Of a stretch of 62,492 nt of DNA, positions 1 to 8,109 are shown piece after piece. The number at the start of each line of letters is the position of its first letter. Position 1 is the stretch's first letter. The position numbers and the translations under genes were made by a program. The notes beneath the pieces were generated by a model. That model was not told the origin of the DNA, did not search any database, and was given only the letters and a program-made list of their open reading frames with translations. The DNA comes from Alphaproteobacteria bacterium. GTDB taxonomy: Bacteria > Pseudomonadota > Alphaproteobacteria > Rhizobiales > Rhizobiaceae. The stretch is from contig JAJRQF010000058.1 in NCBI GenBank assembly GCA_024280375.1, positions 1 to 62,492 on the forward strand. Reading direction: 5' to 3'.

Positions 1-657
1 ATTGCGATCTCCGACAATGCGCAAACAGGCGGCGCGTTTGCCCAGCACCATGCAGGTATCCTTGCAGCCGCCAAGCCCGATACCGATGATCGCCGGTTGG
101 CAGGCAAGGCCGCGTTTGCCAAATGCCACAAGGCAATCGAGATAAAACCGCTTAATACCTTCAATCCCGTCGGAAGGGAAAAGCATACGATAATCCGTGC
201 CGAATAACCCACCCTTGTGCACAGTAATCAGGTCTATCCATTCGCCTTGCGGTTCATAGCCATATTCAATTTCCGGTGCGCCGATACCAACATTATTATC
301 GTGATCTGTGCGCCAAAGCGGATGCACCCGGTTGGGCCGCAACGGCACCCCATTAGTGGCATTGGCCGTAGCGCGGCGAAGGGCTGCTTCAAGCGCCACC
401 GGCCCGCCTTCAATCTGTGCCTCATTGCCCATTTTAACATACCAGCGTGGCGTACCGGTATCACCACACATGGCGCGGCGGTCTTCCTTGGCGGCTTGAT
501 AGTTTTCCAGCATCGCCTGTAATACAAAGGCTGAAAGATCACCGTCCTCCACTTTGGCGGCGGCTTTTAACCCGTCCAGATAATCCTGCGGAATTTCAAT
601 TGCCGCCTTGTCCATCAGGACTTCGGCAGTTTGTTGAATTTTGTCAATTGAGATCAT
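1..657 (-). CDS. Class I fumarase / L-tartrate dehydratase alpha domain, partial
   Basis: This is a minus-strand gene starting with ATG at 655-657 and open to the left edge, so 219 N-terminal codons are visible. The product resembles the alpha (N-terminal) part of iron-sulfur class I fumarases and L(+)-tartrate dehydratases, which hydrate fumarate-like acids using a [4Fe-4S] cluster. Two cysteine motifs typical of the cluster site are visible: CGDTGTP near residue 64 and GLGGCKDTC near residue 200. It starts 7 bp after the stop of the flavoprotein gene upstream, so it is probably co-transcribed with the SDH-like complex. A fumarase role is the simplest reading. Tartrate or mesaconate-type substrates cannot be excluded without the beta part. 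Confidence 0.85.
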   Translation of the reverse strand, partial: MISIDKIQQTAEVLMDKAAIEIPQDYLDGLKAAAKVEDGDLSAFVLQAMLENYQAAKEDRRAMCGDTGTPRWYVKMGNEAQIEGGPVALEAALRRATANATNGVPLRPNRVHPLWRTDHDNNVGIGAPEIEYGYEPQGEWIDLITVHKGGLFGTDYRMLFPSDGIEGIKRFYLDCLVAFGKRGLACQPAIIGIGLGGCKDTCMVLGKRAACLRIVGDRN

Positions 658-664
658 ATCAAAT

Positions 665-2413
665 TCATCCCACGAGTGTTTCCGGTTCGCCTTCGCCCAA
701 TATGCTTTCGCCGGGCCGAACGATGCTGAACTGTACGTCTTCGCGGCTCACATCAATTTCACCGCCTATTTTGCGCGCAACGGTAAAATAAGAATCTTCC
801 ATCGCGCCGCTTTCAGGAAAATCATCGCGATAATGCGCACCGCGAGAATTCTCGCGCATCAGGGCCGATTTAGCAATCAGCTCGGATACCTCGCAAAGGC
901 TTTGAAGGTTAAGCCAATCATGCCAGGTGAGATTAAAGGCGAGATTGTCGCCTGCAACACCCATTTGCATCAGTTCGTCGCTGATTTCACCAATCCTGCG
1001 TAACCCGCGTTCAAGGTTGATTTTGGAGCGTATAATGCCCACATCATCCCACATAATTTCCTGCAATTCATCGCGCAGTAAATGAAAATTACCGGGTTTT
1101 TGCGATATAGGATGCAACGCCCGGTCAATTTCTGCGGTTAAAATATGCTCATCCGGTTCGCTCAATGTACTCGATGCATCAAAACCCGCCCCCATCACAT
1201 CACCGGCCACACCGCCATAGACGGTGGAATTGGCGACCCCGTTACCGCCCAGCCGGTTGGAGCCATGCGCCCCGCCTGCATCCTCGCCGGCAACAAAAAG
1301 CCCTGCAAGCCCGGTGCGCGTATCCGGGTCAACAATCACGCCGCCCATGAAATAATGCGCGGTAGGCACCACCTCCACCTTTCCCGCCGCCAGATCAAAC
1401 CCACTATCGGCGCAGCGCTTCACCATGCCGGGGAATTTAGCTGCGACATTTTCCGGCCCCAGATGGCTCATGGAAATGTAAACCCCGCCATTCGGCGAGG
1501 TGTTGTTTTTCTGCATTTCCGCATAGATGCCGCGGCTCACCACATCGCGGGTGGCGCGTTCGCCTTTGGCGTCGTAATCAAACATGAAGCGCGCGCCATG
1601 GCTGTTGTGCAATTCGCCGCCCGCACCGCGCAAACCTTCTTCCAGCACAGTGCCGGTCATTTTGGTGCCTTCGCCACCGAGCAATCCGGTCGGGTGAAAT
1701 TGCACCATTTCCATATCGCGTAAGGGTAAACCTGCCCGATAGGCCATCGCCAGCCCATCCATGCTTTTATCGCCCGAAGGCGTGTTATATTTATACATGG
1801 TCGGCCCGCCGCCAGTGGCGACAAGCACGGATTTTGCCCGCACCAGCCGGAATTTTCCGGTGCGCATGTCTATGAACAATACACCCGAAAGCCGTGATCC
1901 ATCCTTTGAGGGGATCAAACCTATAGCTCGATGTTCCTGTAGCTTTTCAATGCCGCGCGAAAGCACTTGTTCCATAAGGCGATTGATGATTTCAATGCCA
2001 GTAAGATCGCCCTTATGCACCGTTCGATCTGCGGTCTGCCCGGCAAATGCCTTTTGATGCAGCGTGCCATCACTGTTGCGATCGAAGAAGCACCCGATTT
2101 CATTTTCTAATTCGTGAATGCGTTCGACCGCGGTTTTGCAGAGCTTCCAGGCCATGTCCTGATTGGGCAACCATTTGCCACCATTGATCGTATCCATGAA
2201 ATGACGCTCGACACTATCGCCATTGCCCAAAGCTACATTATAGCCACCTTGCACCATGCGGGTGCAGCCACATTTTCCAATCAATCCTTTGGCCGCAAGG
2301 GTGATTTTGGCACCCGGCGCGGCCTTTTGCGCATGAAGTGCTGCAAACAACCCGGCACCACCGGAGCCGATGATTAAAATATCCGTATCATGGCGGTCTA
2401 TATTGTTTTTCAT
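665..2413 (-). CDS. Succinate dehydrogenase/fumarate reductase-like flavoprotein subunit
   Basis: This 582-residue FAD protein of the SdhA/FrdA superfamily would oxidise succinate or a related dicarboxylate on the cytoplasmic face of the membrane. The dinucleotide fold GSGGAGLFAA lies near residue 16. Active-site signatures of the family are present: FHPTG, RDVVSRG, PTAHYFMGG and SNRLGGNG. Canonical SdhA/FrdA carry a histidine (SHTVAAQGG) that binds FAD covalently. Here the aligned stretch reads GCTRMVQGG, with cysteine in that place, so the flavin is probably not histidine-linked. It is the last SDH subunit gene in the operon, 1 bp after the membrane anchor and just before the fumarase gene. 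Whether this is the cell's main SDH or a second dedicated enzyme cannot be decided from the window. Confidence 0.9.
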   Translation of the reverse strand: MKNNIDRHDTDILIIGSGGAGLFAALHAQKAAPGAKITLAAKGLIGKCGCTRMVQGGYNVALGNGDSVERHFMDTINGGKWLPNQDMAWKLCKTAVERIHELENEIGCFFDRNSDGTLHQKAFAGQTADRTVHKGDLTGIEIINRLMEQVLSRGIEKLQEHRAIGLIPSKDGSRLSGVLFIDMRTGKFRLVRAKSVLVATGGGPTMYKYNTPSGDKSMDGLAMAYRAGLPLRDMEMVQFHPTGLLGGEGTKMTGTVLEEGLRGAGGELHNSHGARFMFDYDAKGERATRDVVSRGIYAEMQKNNTSPNGGVYISMSHLGPENVAAKFPGMVKRCADSGFDLAAGKVEVVPTAHYFMGGVIVDPDTRTGLAGLFVAGEDAGGAHGSNRLGGNGVANSTVYGGVAGDVMGAGFDASSTLSEPDEHILTAEIDRALHPISQKPGNFHLLRDELQEIMWDDVGIIRSKINLERGLRRIGEISDELMQMGVAGDNLAFNLTWHDWLNLQSLCEVSELIAKSALMRENSRGAHYRDDFPESGAMEDSYFTVARKIGGEIDVSREDVQFSIVRPGESILGEGEPETLVG

Positions 2414-2414
2414 C

Positions 2415-2756
2415 TCACACCGCGCTCAAAAGGAAGGTGCAGGAGACGAAAAACGACCCGGCCAACGCCACGGCCGCATAGGTTTTTTGGCGAGGCGACC
2501 ATGGCAGAAATTCCAAAGCCATTAGCCGTATTCCGCCGAAGAAATGAATTGCGAGCAAAAATATCAATCCGAATTCTGCGAATTTCACCAACGGCTGATC
2601 TGACCATATGAGGAAATCATCAAGCCCGCCGGCGGTGGTCAGCGCCAGTGACAACACATAGAAATGCGCAGGCAAAAAAACCGACAGCGCCAAACCGGAG
2701 GTACGGTGCAGCGCATAGGCAAGCCAAAGGGTGGTTTTTTGATGCGGCGCGATCAT
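2415..2756 (-). CDS. SDH-like membrane anchor, SdhC type
   Basis: This 113-residue protein has three predicted membrane helices and would anchor the flavoprotein and iron-sulfur subunits, carrying electrons to quinone. It has the SdhC-type cytochrome b motif HRTSG near residue 17 and a second histidine region, HFFGGIRLM, near residue 71, both typical of haem or quinone sites in this family. The ATG overlaps the stop of the preceding anchor gene by four bases (ATGA), indicating translational coupling. Sequence conservation in these anchors is low, so the assignment rests on the motifs, the size and the location between the two catalytic subunits. Confidence 0.8.
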   Translation of the reverse strand: MIAPHQKTTLWLAYALHRTSGLALSVFLPAHFYVLSLALTTAGGLDDFLIWSDQPLVKFAEFGLIFLLAIHFFGGIRLMALEFLPWSPRQKTYAAVALAGSFFVSCTFLLSAV

Positions 2757-3097
2757 GCGGAACCCCCGGTCAGTGTTACCGCATAAACAGCGCTGGCACC
2801 CAGATACAGCAGCCCGCCCATGATGCCCCAGAACAGCACAGATAGTGCAGCCCCCTTGACTTTTAACATCTCAAACAAGATCGCTCGCAAACCAATCGCC
2901 GCGTGGATAGATACGGCCACAACAAATGTGCCGTAAAATGCGAGCCACATAATGCTGCCCTGCGTCCGGGCCAGAATTTCTGCAGCTGAAAGCCCACCGC
3001 GCACCGCATAAATCATCACCGCAATATGGGTAAGCACCAGCGGCGCCATAATCAGTGCGCTTAGTCGTTGCGCCAAATAAAGCCGCGCATCAAGCAT
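2753..3097 (-). CDS. SDH-like membrane anchor, SdhD type
   Basis: This small three-helix membrane protein (114 residues from the ATG at 3095-3097) has QRLSALIMAPL near its N-terminus and HAAIGLR in the middle, resembling the QR-S/T and histidine motifs of SdhD anchors. The start was chosen at 3097 because it overlaps the end of the iron-sulfur gene by 8 bp. An upstream in-frame ATG at 3124 would overlap that gene more deeply. It should pair with the SdhC-like protein encoded next to form the quinone-reducing membrane domain. Confidence 0.75.
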   Translation of the reverse strand: MLDARLYLAQRLSALIMAPLVLTHIAVMIYAVRGGLSAAEILARTQGSIMWLAFYGTFVVAVSIHAAIGLRAILFEMLKVKGAALSVLFWGIMGGLLYLGASAVYAVTLTGGSA

Positions 3098-3824
3098 GTT
3101 GGCCTCGTTTGAAAATGGCAGCAATTGTCTTGCGCTTCAGCCCGGCAATGGAGGCGGTTGGATTGAGTTCATTCGGGCAGAAATTTGTGCAGCCCTGTTG
3201 TGAATGGCAATTGTGGCATCCACCAGATTGCGAAATTGCCTCTAGTCTTGCCGCTTGCGCTCCGTCGCGCGCGTCATTAACTAGCGACCATGCGCGGTTA
3301 AGCGCTGCCGGTCCCAAGTAATCGGCATTATTCGCCACCACATCGCAGGCGGCAAAACACACCGCACAATTGATGCACTCGACCGCCTTGTTCGCTTCAA
3401 TGCGGGCTTTGTTATCTGGCTTAATCGAGGCAAATGCATCGTGACGGCTTTTGGTCGGATGAAACACCCCTTCGGCGGCAATCCATTTGTCAAAAAACAC
3501 ATCCATATCGGTGGCAAGGTCTTTGATCACCGGCAAGTTGCGCAGGGGTTCAATACGCATGAAGCCATCCACTAGCACCTTTTTTACATGGGTGCGGCAG
3601 GTCCAGCGGGGCTTGCCATTGACCATCATCGCACACGAACCGCACATGCCAACGCGGCAGGCGAAACGATAGGAAAGGGTCGGGTCTTCGTTTTGTTGTA
3701 TCCAGCTCACCACATCGAGCACGGTTTGGTGCTGGTTGGCGGGCACCTGAAAATCCTGAAAAAACCCGGCACCAGCATCGCTGCGCCAGACGGATACTTT
3801 CAAAATGCGCCCGTCTGCGGACAT
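3090..3824 (-). CDS. SDH/fumarate reductase iron-sulfur subunit
   Basis: This is a 244-residue SdhB/FrdB-type protein carrying three clusters that pass electrons from the flavin to the quinone. The ligand motifs are visible in order: CRVGMCGSC plus a later C for [2Fe-2S] near residues 57-77, CINCAVCFAAC for [4Fe-4S] near residue 150, and CHSQQGCTNFCP for the [3Fe-4S] type near residue 210. It is the first gene of a minus-strand operon ordered B-D-C-A, unlike the usual C-D-A-B order. A GGAG ribosome binding site lies just upstream of the ATG at 3822-3824. The promoter must lie in the 255-bp region shared with the divergent catabolic operon. Confidence 0.92.
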   Translation of the reverse strand: MSADGRILKVSVWRSDAGAGFFQDFQVPANQHQTVLDVVSWIQQNEDPTLSYRFACRVGMCGSCAMMVNGKPRWTCRTHVKKVLVDGFMRIEPLRNLPVIKDLATDMDVFFDKWIAAEGVFHPTKSRHDAFASIKPDNKARIEANKAVECINCAVCFAACDVVANNADYLGPAALNRAWSLVNDARDGAQAARLEAISQSGGCHNCHSQQGCTNFCPNELNPTASIAGLKRKTIAAIFKRGQHA

Positions 3825-4079
3825 GTTTGGCTCCGGTTGAAATATCTGTGAGGATTTCTCACCAAATTGTAATAGAAAGGAGCGCTATCATAAAGAGACA
3901 ATTTCTAATGATATTTGTAAGCCAAGGTTTCACTCATCGGGCGGTCACGCATATAATGCCGTTAATTTTCGGGTAATAATATAGCAAAAACCAATAGAGA
4001 CGAAGACCTTTGAACTGGATATCATCGCGGTGATCATCATAAGCTGAAGGTGGCTTTGATTTCGCGCGGGATGAACTCT
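3825..4079. promoter_or_regulatory. Divergent promoter region between SDH-like and gal/lig operons
   Basis: This 255-bp gap separates two operons transcribed in opposite directions, so it should hold both promoters and any shared operator. It is AT-rich around 3860-3970, and imperfect inverted elements built on ATCA/TGAT occur at 4019-4038. No regulator gene is adjacent. I could not define a convincing -35/-10 pair, so individual sites are not annotated. Confidence 0.4.
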
Positions 4080-4814
4080 ATGACAAATAAAACAGCTTTG
4101 GTAATCAGTGCGCACGCGGCAGATTTTGTCTGGCGGGCAGGCGGTGCTATCGCCCTGCACCAGAATAAGGGCTATGATGTTACTGTGGTTTGCCTTTCCT
4201 ACGGTGAGCGCGGCGAAAGCGCCAAACTGTGGAAACAAGAAGGCATGACGCTGGAAAAGGTCAAGGCGGCGCGGCGCGTTGAGGCCGAAAATGCAGCCAA
4301 AGCGCTTGATGTGCACGACATTCAGTTTTTCGATCTTGGTGATTATCCGCTTAATCTTGATCGCGATGCAAAGTTTAAACTGGTCGATGTGATCCGGGCG
4401 GTACAGCCAAAATTTATGATGAGCCATTCCCAATATGATCCCTATAATACTGATCATATGTACACGACAGAAGTGGCGATGGAATGCCGGATGATCGCCC
4501 AGGCCTGGGGCCATAATCCGGGTGAAAAGGTGCTTGGCGCGCCGCAACTTTATTTGTTTGAACCGCATCAAACCGAGCAAATGGGTTGGAAGCCAAACGT
4601 ATTTTTAGATATTTCCGAGGTCTGGGAAAAGAAGCGTGCGGCGATTGAATGTATGCAGGGCCAGGAACATTTGTGGAATTTCTACACCAATGTGGCTGAA
4701 AATCGCGGCAATCATTTCCGCCGTAATTCGGGTGGTCAGGCGGGTGGCACACCGGCAAAATATGCCGAAGGGTTTCAAGCGATTTATCCGCAAACCGTGA
4801 GCGAATTGACATGA
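4080..4814 (+). CDS. galB: 4-oxalomesaconate hydratase, PIG-L family (GalB)
   Basis: This PIG-L-family metalloprotein should add water to 4-oxalomesaconate to give 4-carboxy-4-hydroxy-2-oxoadipate in the 4,5-cleavage route. The N-terminus reads [19 protein letters not shown], closely like Pseudomonas GalB as I recall it. The PIG-L zinc motif AHPDDE is altered to AHAADF, keeping the H and D. Sequence further on ([12 protein letters not shown]) also fits. ATG 4080 (MTNK) is chosen by comparison with that family. In-frame starts at 4071 (ATG) and 4050 (GTG) also exist. It is first in the operon and overlaps galC by four bases. Sphingomonads use an unrelated amidohydrolase (LigJ) for this step. 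Confidence 0.88.
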   Translation: MTNKTALVISAHAADFVWRAGGAIALHQNKGYDVTVVCLSYGERGESAKLWKQEGMTLEKVKAARRVEAENAAKALDVHDIQFFDLGDYPLNLDRDAKFKLVDVIRAVQPKFMMSHSQYDPYNTDHMYTTEVAMECRMIAQAWGHNPGEKVLGAPQLYLFEPHQTEQMGWKPNVFLDISEVWEKKRAAIECMQGQEHLWNFYTNVAENRGNHFRRNSGGQAGGTPAKYAEGFQAIYPQTVSELT

Positions 4815-5482
4815 GTGTGGTGGTTCAAAATATCGAGCGCGCTGACCCAGCAATTATTGAAGCTTTGGGCGAATGCGGAGTGGCAACTGTTCATGAAGCG
4901 CAAGGTCGTAAGGGCTTACTCGCCTCCTATATGCGGCCGATTTATCGCGGCACATCGCTTGCAGCGTCTGCGGTTACCATTTTGGCCCCACCTTGCGATA
5001 ACTGGATGGTGCATGTGGCAATCGAACAGGTTCAGGCCGGTGATATTCTGGTGCTGGCAGTCACTTCGCCCTCGGATGCGGGTTATTTTGGCGATTTGCT
5101 TGCAACTTCAATGCAGGCGCGCGGCGGTGTGGGGCTTATTATTGATGCGGGCGTGCGCGATATTCGCGATCTCGAGGAAATGAAGTTTCCGGTCTGGTCC
5201 AAGGCCATAAGTGCTGAAGGAACGGTGAAGGAAACCCTTGGTTCGGTCAATATCCCGGTTGTTTGTGCGGGTGCGCTTGTCAATCCCGGCGATATTATTG
5301 TCGCTGATGATGACGGGGTTTGCGTTGTGCGGCGCGAGGAAGCCAAAGAGGTGCTAAAAAAAGCCCAGGCGCGCGTGGCGTTGGAAGAGGAAAAGCGGAC
5401 GCGACTGGCCTCCGGCGAACTGGGCCTCGATATGTATAAAATGCGTCAGCGGCTGGCTGAAAAAGGCCTGAAATATGAATGA
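4811..5482 (+). CDS. galC: 4-carboxy-4-hydroxy-2-oxoadipate aldolase (GalC/LigK type)
   Basis: This 223-residue protein of the RraA-like fold is a divalent-metal class II aldolase. It should split 4-carboxy-4-hydroxy-2-oxoadipate into pyruvate and oxaloacetate, the last step of protocatechuate 4,5-cleavage. The family signature is visible around residues 95-120 as [13 protein letters not shown] followed by IDAGVRD, giving the Arg and Asp used in substrate and metal binding. The ATG overlaps the galB stop (ATGA). A 291-bp gap containing a palindromic repeat element separates it from galD, although the pathway logic says they work together. Confidence 0.9.
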   Translation: MSVVVQNIERADPAIIEALGECGVATVHEAQGRKGLLASYMRPIYRGTSLAASAVTILAPPCDNWMVHVAIEQVQAGDILVLAVTSPSDAGYFGDLLATSMQARGGVGLIIDAGVRDIRDLEEMKFPVWSKAISAEGTVKETLGSVNIPVVCAGALVNPGDIIVADDDGVCVVRREEAKEVLKKAQARVALEEEKRTRLASGELGLDMYKMRQRLAEKGLKYE

Positions 5483-5548
5483 GGGAAGATGTGAAGCCGG
5501 GGGTTCCATTTTCTGGAATTGCCCGCCGTGTGTAGCGTTACCAAACAC

Positions 5549-5701
5549 TCCGTCATCCCCGCGAAGGCGGGGATCCACGTGTCTGTCCAGTGGTTTTATG
5601 CCTGTTGTTTTTTGGGGTCCCTCTACGACGAGGCTTCAATTGAGGCCACTATCGAGGATTATTGAAACACCCGTGGATCCCCGCTTGCGCGGGGATGACG
5701 G
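5549..5701. repeat. Inverted-repeat (MITE-like) element between galC and galD
   Basis: A 153-bp segment is bounded by long inverted repeats of about 32 bp: 5549-5580 begins TCCGTCATCCCCGCG, and the complement of 5670-5701 begins with the same bases. Each arm also contains its own hairpin (CCCCGC / GCGGGG). The core between the arms has no open reading frame. No clear target duplication is visible. This is the pattern of a non-autonomous intergenic element. Repeats of this CGTCATCCCCGC type are common between genes in several proteobacteria. Confidence 0.8.
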
Positions 5702-5773
5702 AATTTGGGTACGACTTCTCAACCAAAACGCATGTGTGAATATTCCCGATTCTAAACAGGGAGTGGCATACCC

Positions 5774-6835
5774 GTGAGCAATAGCAATGGCATACCCTGC
5801 ATGTGGATGCGCGGCGGCACCTCAAAGGGCGGGTTCTTTGTGGCCGATGATCTGCCGCAAGACATTGACGCTCGCGGCCGGTTTTTACTGTCGATCATGG
5901 GTTCGCCCGATGCGCGCCAGATTGATGGTATGGGGGGCGCCGATCCGCTGACCTCAAAGGTGGCGGTGGTAAAAAAATCAGACCGTGACGGCGTTGATGT
6001 GGATTATTTGTTTTTGCAGGTTACGGTCGATCAGCCAATGGTAACGGACACGCAAAATTGCGGTAATATGCTGGCCGGTGTTGGCCCCTTTGCCATTGAA
6101 CGCGGGCTGGTTAAGGCCAAGAATGGCAAAACCCCGGTAACGATTTTCATGCAGAATACTGGTAAGATTGCCATTGCTACGGTGGAAACCCCGAAGGGCG
6201 AAGTCAGCTATTCCGGTGAGGCGAAAATTGACGGTGTGCCGGGCACTGCAAGCCCGATCTCGATTGAATTCAGCGATATTGCCGGTTCAAGCTGCGGCGC
6301 GCTGTTGCCCAGCGGCAATGTCGTCGATGAAATTGAAGGTGTGGCGGTAACGCTGATTGATAATGGCATGCCCTGCGTTGTGCTTAAAGCATCCGATATG
6401 AATATTTCGGGTACAGAATCCCGCGAAGAGCTAGAAGCCAATGAGGAATTGAAATCACGGCTTGAGGTTATTCGCCTTAAGGCTGGCCCAATGATGAACC
6501 TTGGCGATGTGGCTGAAAAAACCGTACCAAAAATGACTATGGTAAGTGCGCCGCAAAATAGTGGAACGATCTCGACCCGAACTTTCATTCCCCATCGCTG
6601 CCACGCTTCAATTGGGGTGTTGGGCGCGGTCAGCGTTGCCACTGCCTGTCTGCTTGAAGGTTCCACAGCGCACCGGCTGGCCAGCATTAAAGAAGGCAAT
6701 CCAAAACAATTGCAGATTGAACATCCGATTGGTCAGACCACTATTCTGTTGGAAATAGACAATGCTGGCATGGTTGCAAAGGCTTCCATTTTGCGCACCG
6801 CACGAAAACTGTTTGATGGAAAGGTGTATAGGTGA
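5774..6835 (+). CDS. galD: 4-oxalomesaconate tautomerase (GalD, PrpF family)
   Basis: This 353-residue PrpF-family protein should interconvert the keto and enol forms of 4-oxalomesaconate, the product delivered by LigI, before hydration by GalB. The family motif MRGGTSKG lies near residue 11, and DTQNCGNML and ISTRTFIPH match PrpF-like enzymes. The start is GTG at 5774, preceded by CAGGGAG. Its stop overlaps the first base of the ligI ATG (TGATG), so the two are translationally coupled. Methylaconitate isomerase (PrpF itself) is the alternative, but the neighbours favour GalD. Confidence 0.88.
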   Translation: MSNSNGIPCMWMRGGTSKGGFFVADDLPQDIDARGRFLLSIMGSPDARQIDGMGGADPLTSKVAVVKKSDRDGVDVDYLFLQVTVDQPMVTDTQNCGNMLAGVGPFAIERGLVKAKNGKTPVTIFMQNTGKIAIATVETPKGEVSYSGEAKIDGVPGTASPISIEFSDIAGSSCGALLPSGNVVDEIEGVAVTLIDNGMPCVVLKASDMNISGTESREELEANEELKSRLEVIRLKAGPMMNLGDVAEKTVPKMTMVSAPQNSGTISTRTFIPHRCHASIGVLGAVSVATACLLEGSTAHRLASIKEGNPKQLQIEHPIGQTTILLEIDNAGMVAKASILRTARKLFDGKVYR

Positions 6836-7746
6836 TGTCAAAAGATGAGCAATTCATGGATGCGGATTGGATTCCGTTTCATCCAAACCCAAGAAAGCCG
6901 GCTTATCAACCACCGGCGGGCGCAGTTGATGCCCATTGCCATGTGTTTGGCCCGGCAAAGAGCTTTCCCTTTGCGCCACAGCGCAAATATACCCCGTGTG
7001 ATGCATCAAAGGCGCAATTATTCGCACTTCGCGATCATCTTGGTTTTTCCCGCAATGTCATTGTTCAGGCTTCGTGCCACGGGCGCAATAATGATGCGTT
7101 GATTGATGCGCTTTTAAGTAGCGAGGGCCTGGCGCGTGGGGTCGCGGTTATCGCACCTGAAATTAGCGATGATGAATTAAACCATATGCATGATGCAGGC
7201 GTGCGCGCGGTACGGTTCAACTTTGTCAAACGGCTGGTCGATGCCACACCCCGCAAGGTTTTTCTCGATATTGCCGAGCGAATTGCCCGGCTAGGCTGGC
7301 ATATTGTTGTGTATTTCGAGGCCGCAGATCTTGAAGAACTAATCCCGTTTTTAAAACAATTACCCACCATTGTGGTGGTTGATCATATGGGGCGACCGGA
7401 CGTTTCCAAATCATTGAGTGACATAGATTTTCAACGCTTTGTTCGCCTGATGGACGAGAATGAAAATATCTGGACCAAGGTTTCATGCCCCGAGCGATTG
7501 AGTAATGGCGGCCCGCCCTATAGCGATGTGATACCCTTTTCTCGTCTGCTGGTGGAACGTTTTTCAAACAGGGTATTATGGGGCACTGACTGGCCGCACC
7601 CGAATATGAAATCGCATATGCCAGATGATGGCGAGCTGGTTGATTTAATTCCGCAAATTGCGTCAACGGCGCAATTGCAACGCGCTTTACTGGTCGATAA
7701 CCCCATGCGGCTTTATTGGCCTGAAACGAATACAGAAGGAAAATGA
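6835..7746 (+). CDS. ligI: 2-pyrone-4,6-dicarboxylate hydrolase (LigI)
   Basis: This 303-residue amidohydrolase-superfamily protein should open 2-pyrone-4,6-dicarboxylate to 4-oxalomesaconate. Visible signatures are the N-terminal DAHCHVFGP motif near residue 33, the NVIVQASCHGRNN segment, VVDHMGRPD in the middle and WGTDWPHPN near residue 250, the usual LigI active-site pieces. ATG 6835 is preferred over an immediately upstream GTG at 6832. It overlaps ligA by four bases (ATGA). Its presence implies that the pathway proceeds through the pyrone, so a CHMS dehydrogenase must exist somewhere. Confidence 0.93.
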   Translation: MSKDEQFMDADWIPFHPNPRKPAYQPPAGAVDAHCHVFGPAKSFPFAPQRKYTPCDASKAQLFALRDHLGFSRNVIVQASCHGRNNDALIDALLSSEGLARGVAVIAPEISDDELNHMHDAGVRAVRFNFVKRLVDATPRKVFLDIAERIARLGWHIVVYFEAADLEELIPFLKQLPTIVVVDHMGRPDVSKSLSDIDFQRFVRLMDENENIWTKVSCPERLSNGGPPYSDVIPFSRLLVERFSNRVLWGTDWPHPNMKSHMPDDGELVDLIPQIASTAQLQRALLVDNPMRLYWPETNTEGK

Positions 7747-8108
7747 AGATGGAAATATCTGAATTTGACCACCATACACCGATTGAAGGGACAACCTTTT
7801 TTGATGGCGAGATGGCGATGAAGGGCTATGCACTGAATAAGATGTGTTATTCGTTTAATGCAGCCGAAGCCCGCGCAGAATATCTGGCAGACCCGGAAGC
7901 CTATTTCGACAAGTTCAAACTCAATGATGAGCAAAAACAGGCCTGCCGCAACAAGAATGTGCTGGAGATGATTGCCGCCGGTGGCAACATTTATTATCTC
8001 GCCAAATTTGCCGGTATTTTCAAAATGAACATGCAGGATATTGGTGCTCAACAAACCGGCATGAGCGTCGAGGAATTCAAGGAAAAACTGCTAAGGGCGG
8101 GAGATTGA
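7743..8108 (+). CDS. ligA: Protocatechuate 4,5-dioxygenase alpha subunit (LigA)
   Basis: This 121-residue all-helical small subunit of the extradiol ring-cleavage enzyme pairs with LigB. It shows the LigA pattern KGYALNKMCYSFN near residue 29 and LEMIAAGGNIYYLAKFAGI near residue 79. ATG 7743 overlaps the ligI stop. A second ATG at 7749 has equal claim, given AGAAGGA at 7734-7740. The alpha and beta subunits are adjacent with one base between them, as expected for a fixed 1:1 complex. Confidence 0.93.
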   Translation: MKMEISEFDHHTPIEGTTFFDGEMAMKGYALNKMCYSFNAAEARAEYLADPEAYFDKFKLNDEQKQACRNKNVLEMIAAGGNIYYLAKFAGIFKMNMQDIGAQQTGMSVEEFKEKLLRAGD

Positions 8109-8109
8109 T

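Noticed and set aside
1145-1723. 192-codon plus-strand frame opposite the SDH-like flavoprotein gene
   Set aside because: It is antisense to clear FAD-protein motifs and has a histidine/alanine-rich shadow composition.
3945-4580. Long minus-strand reading frame opposite galB
   Set aside because: It lies antisense to a well-supported gene, has no family features and a histidine/isoleucine-rich composition typical of shadow frames.
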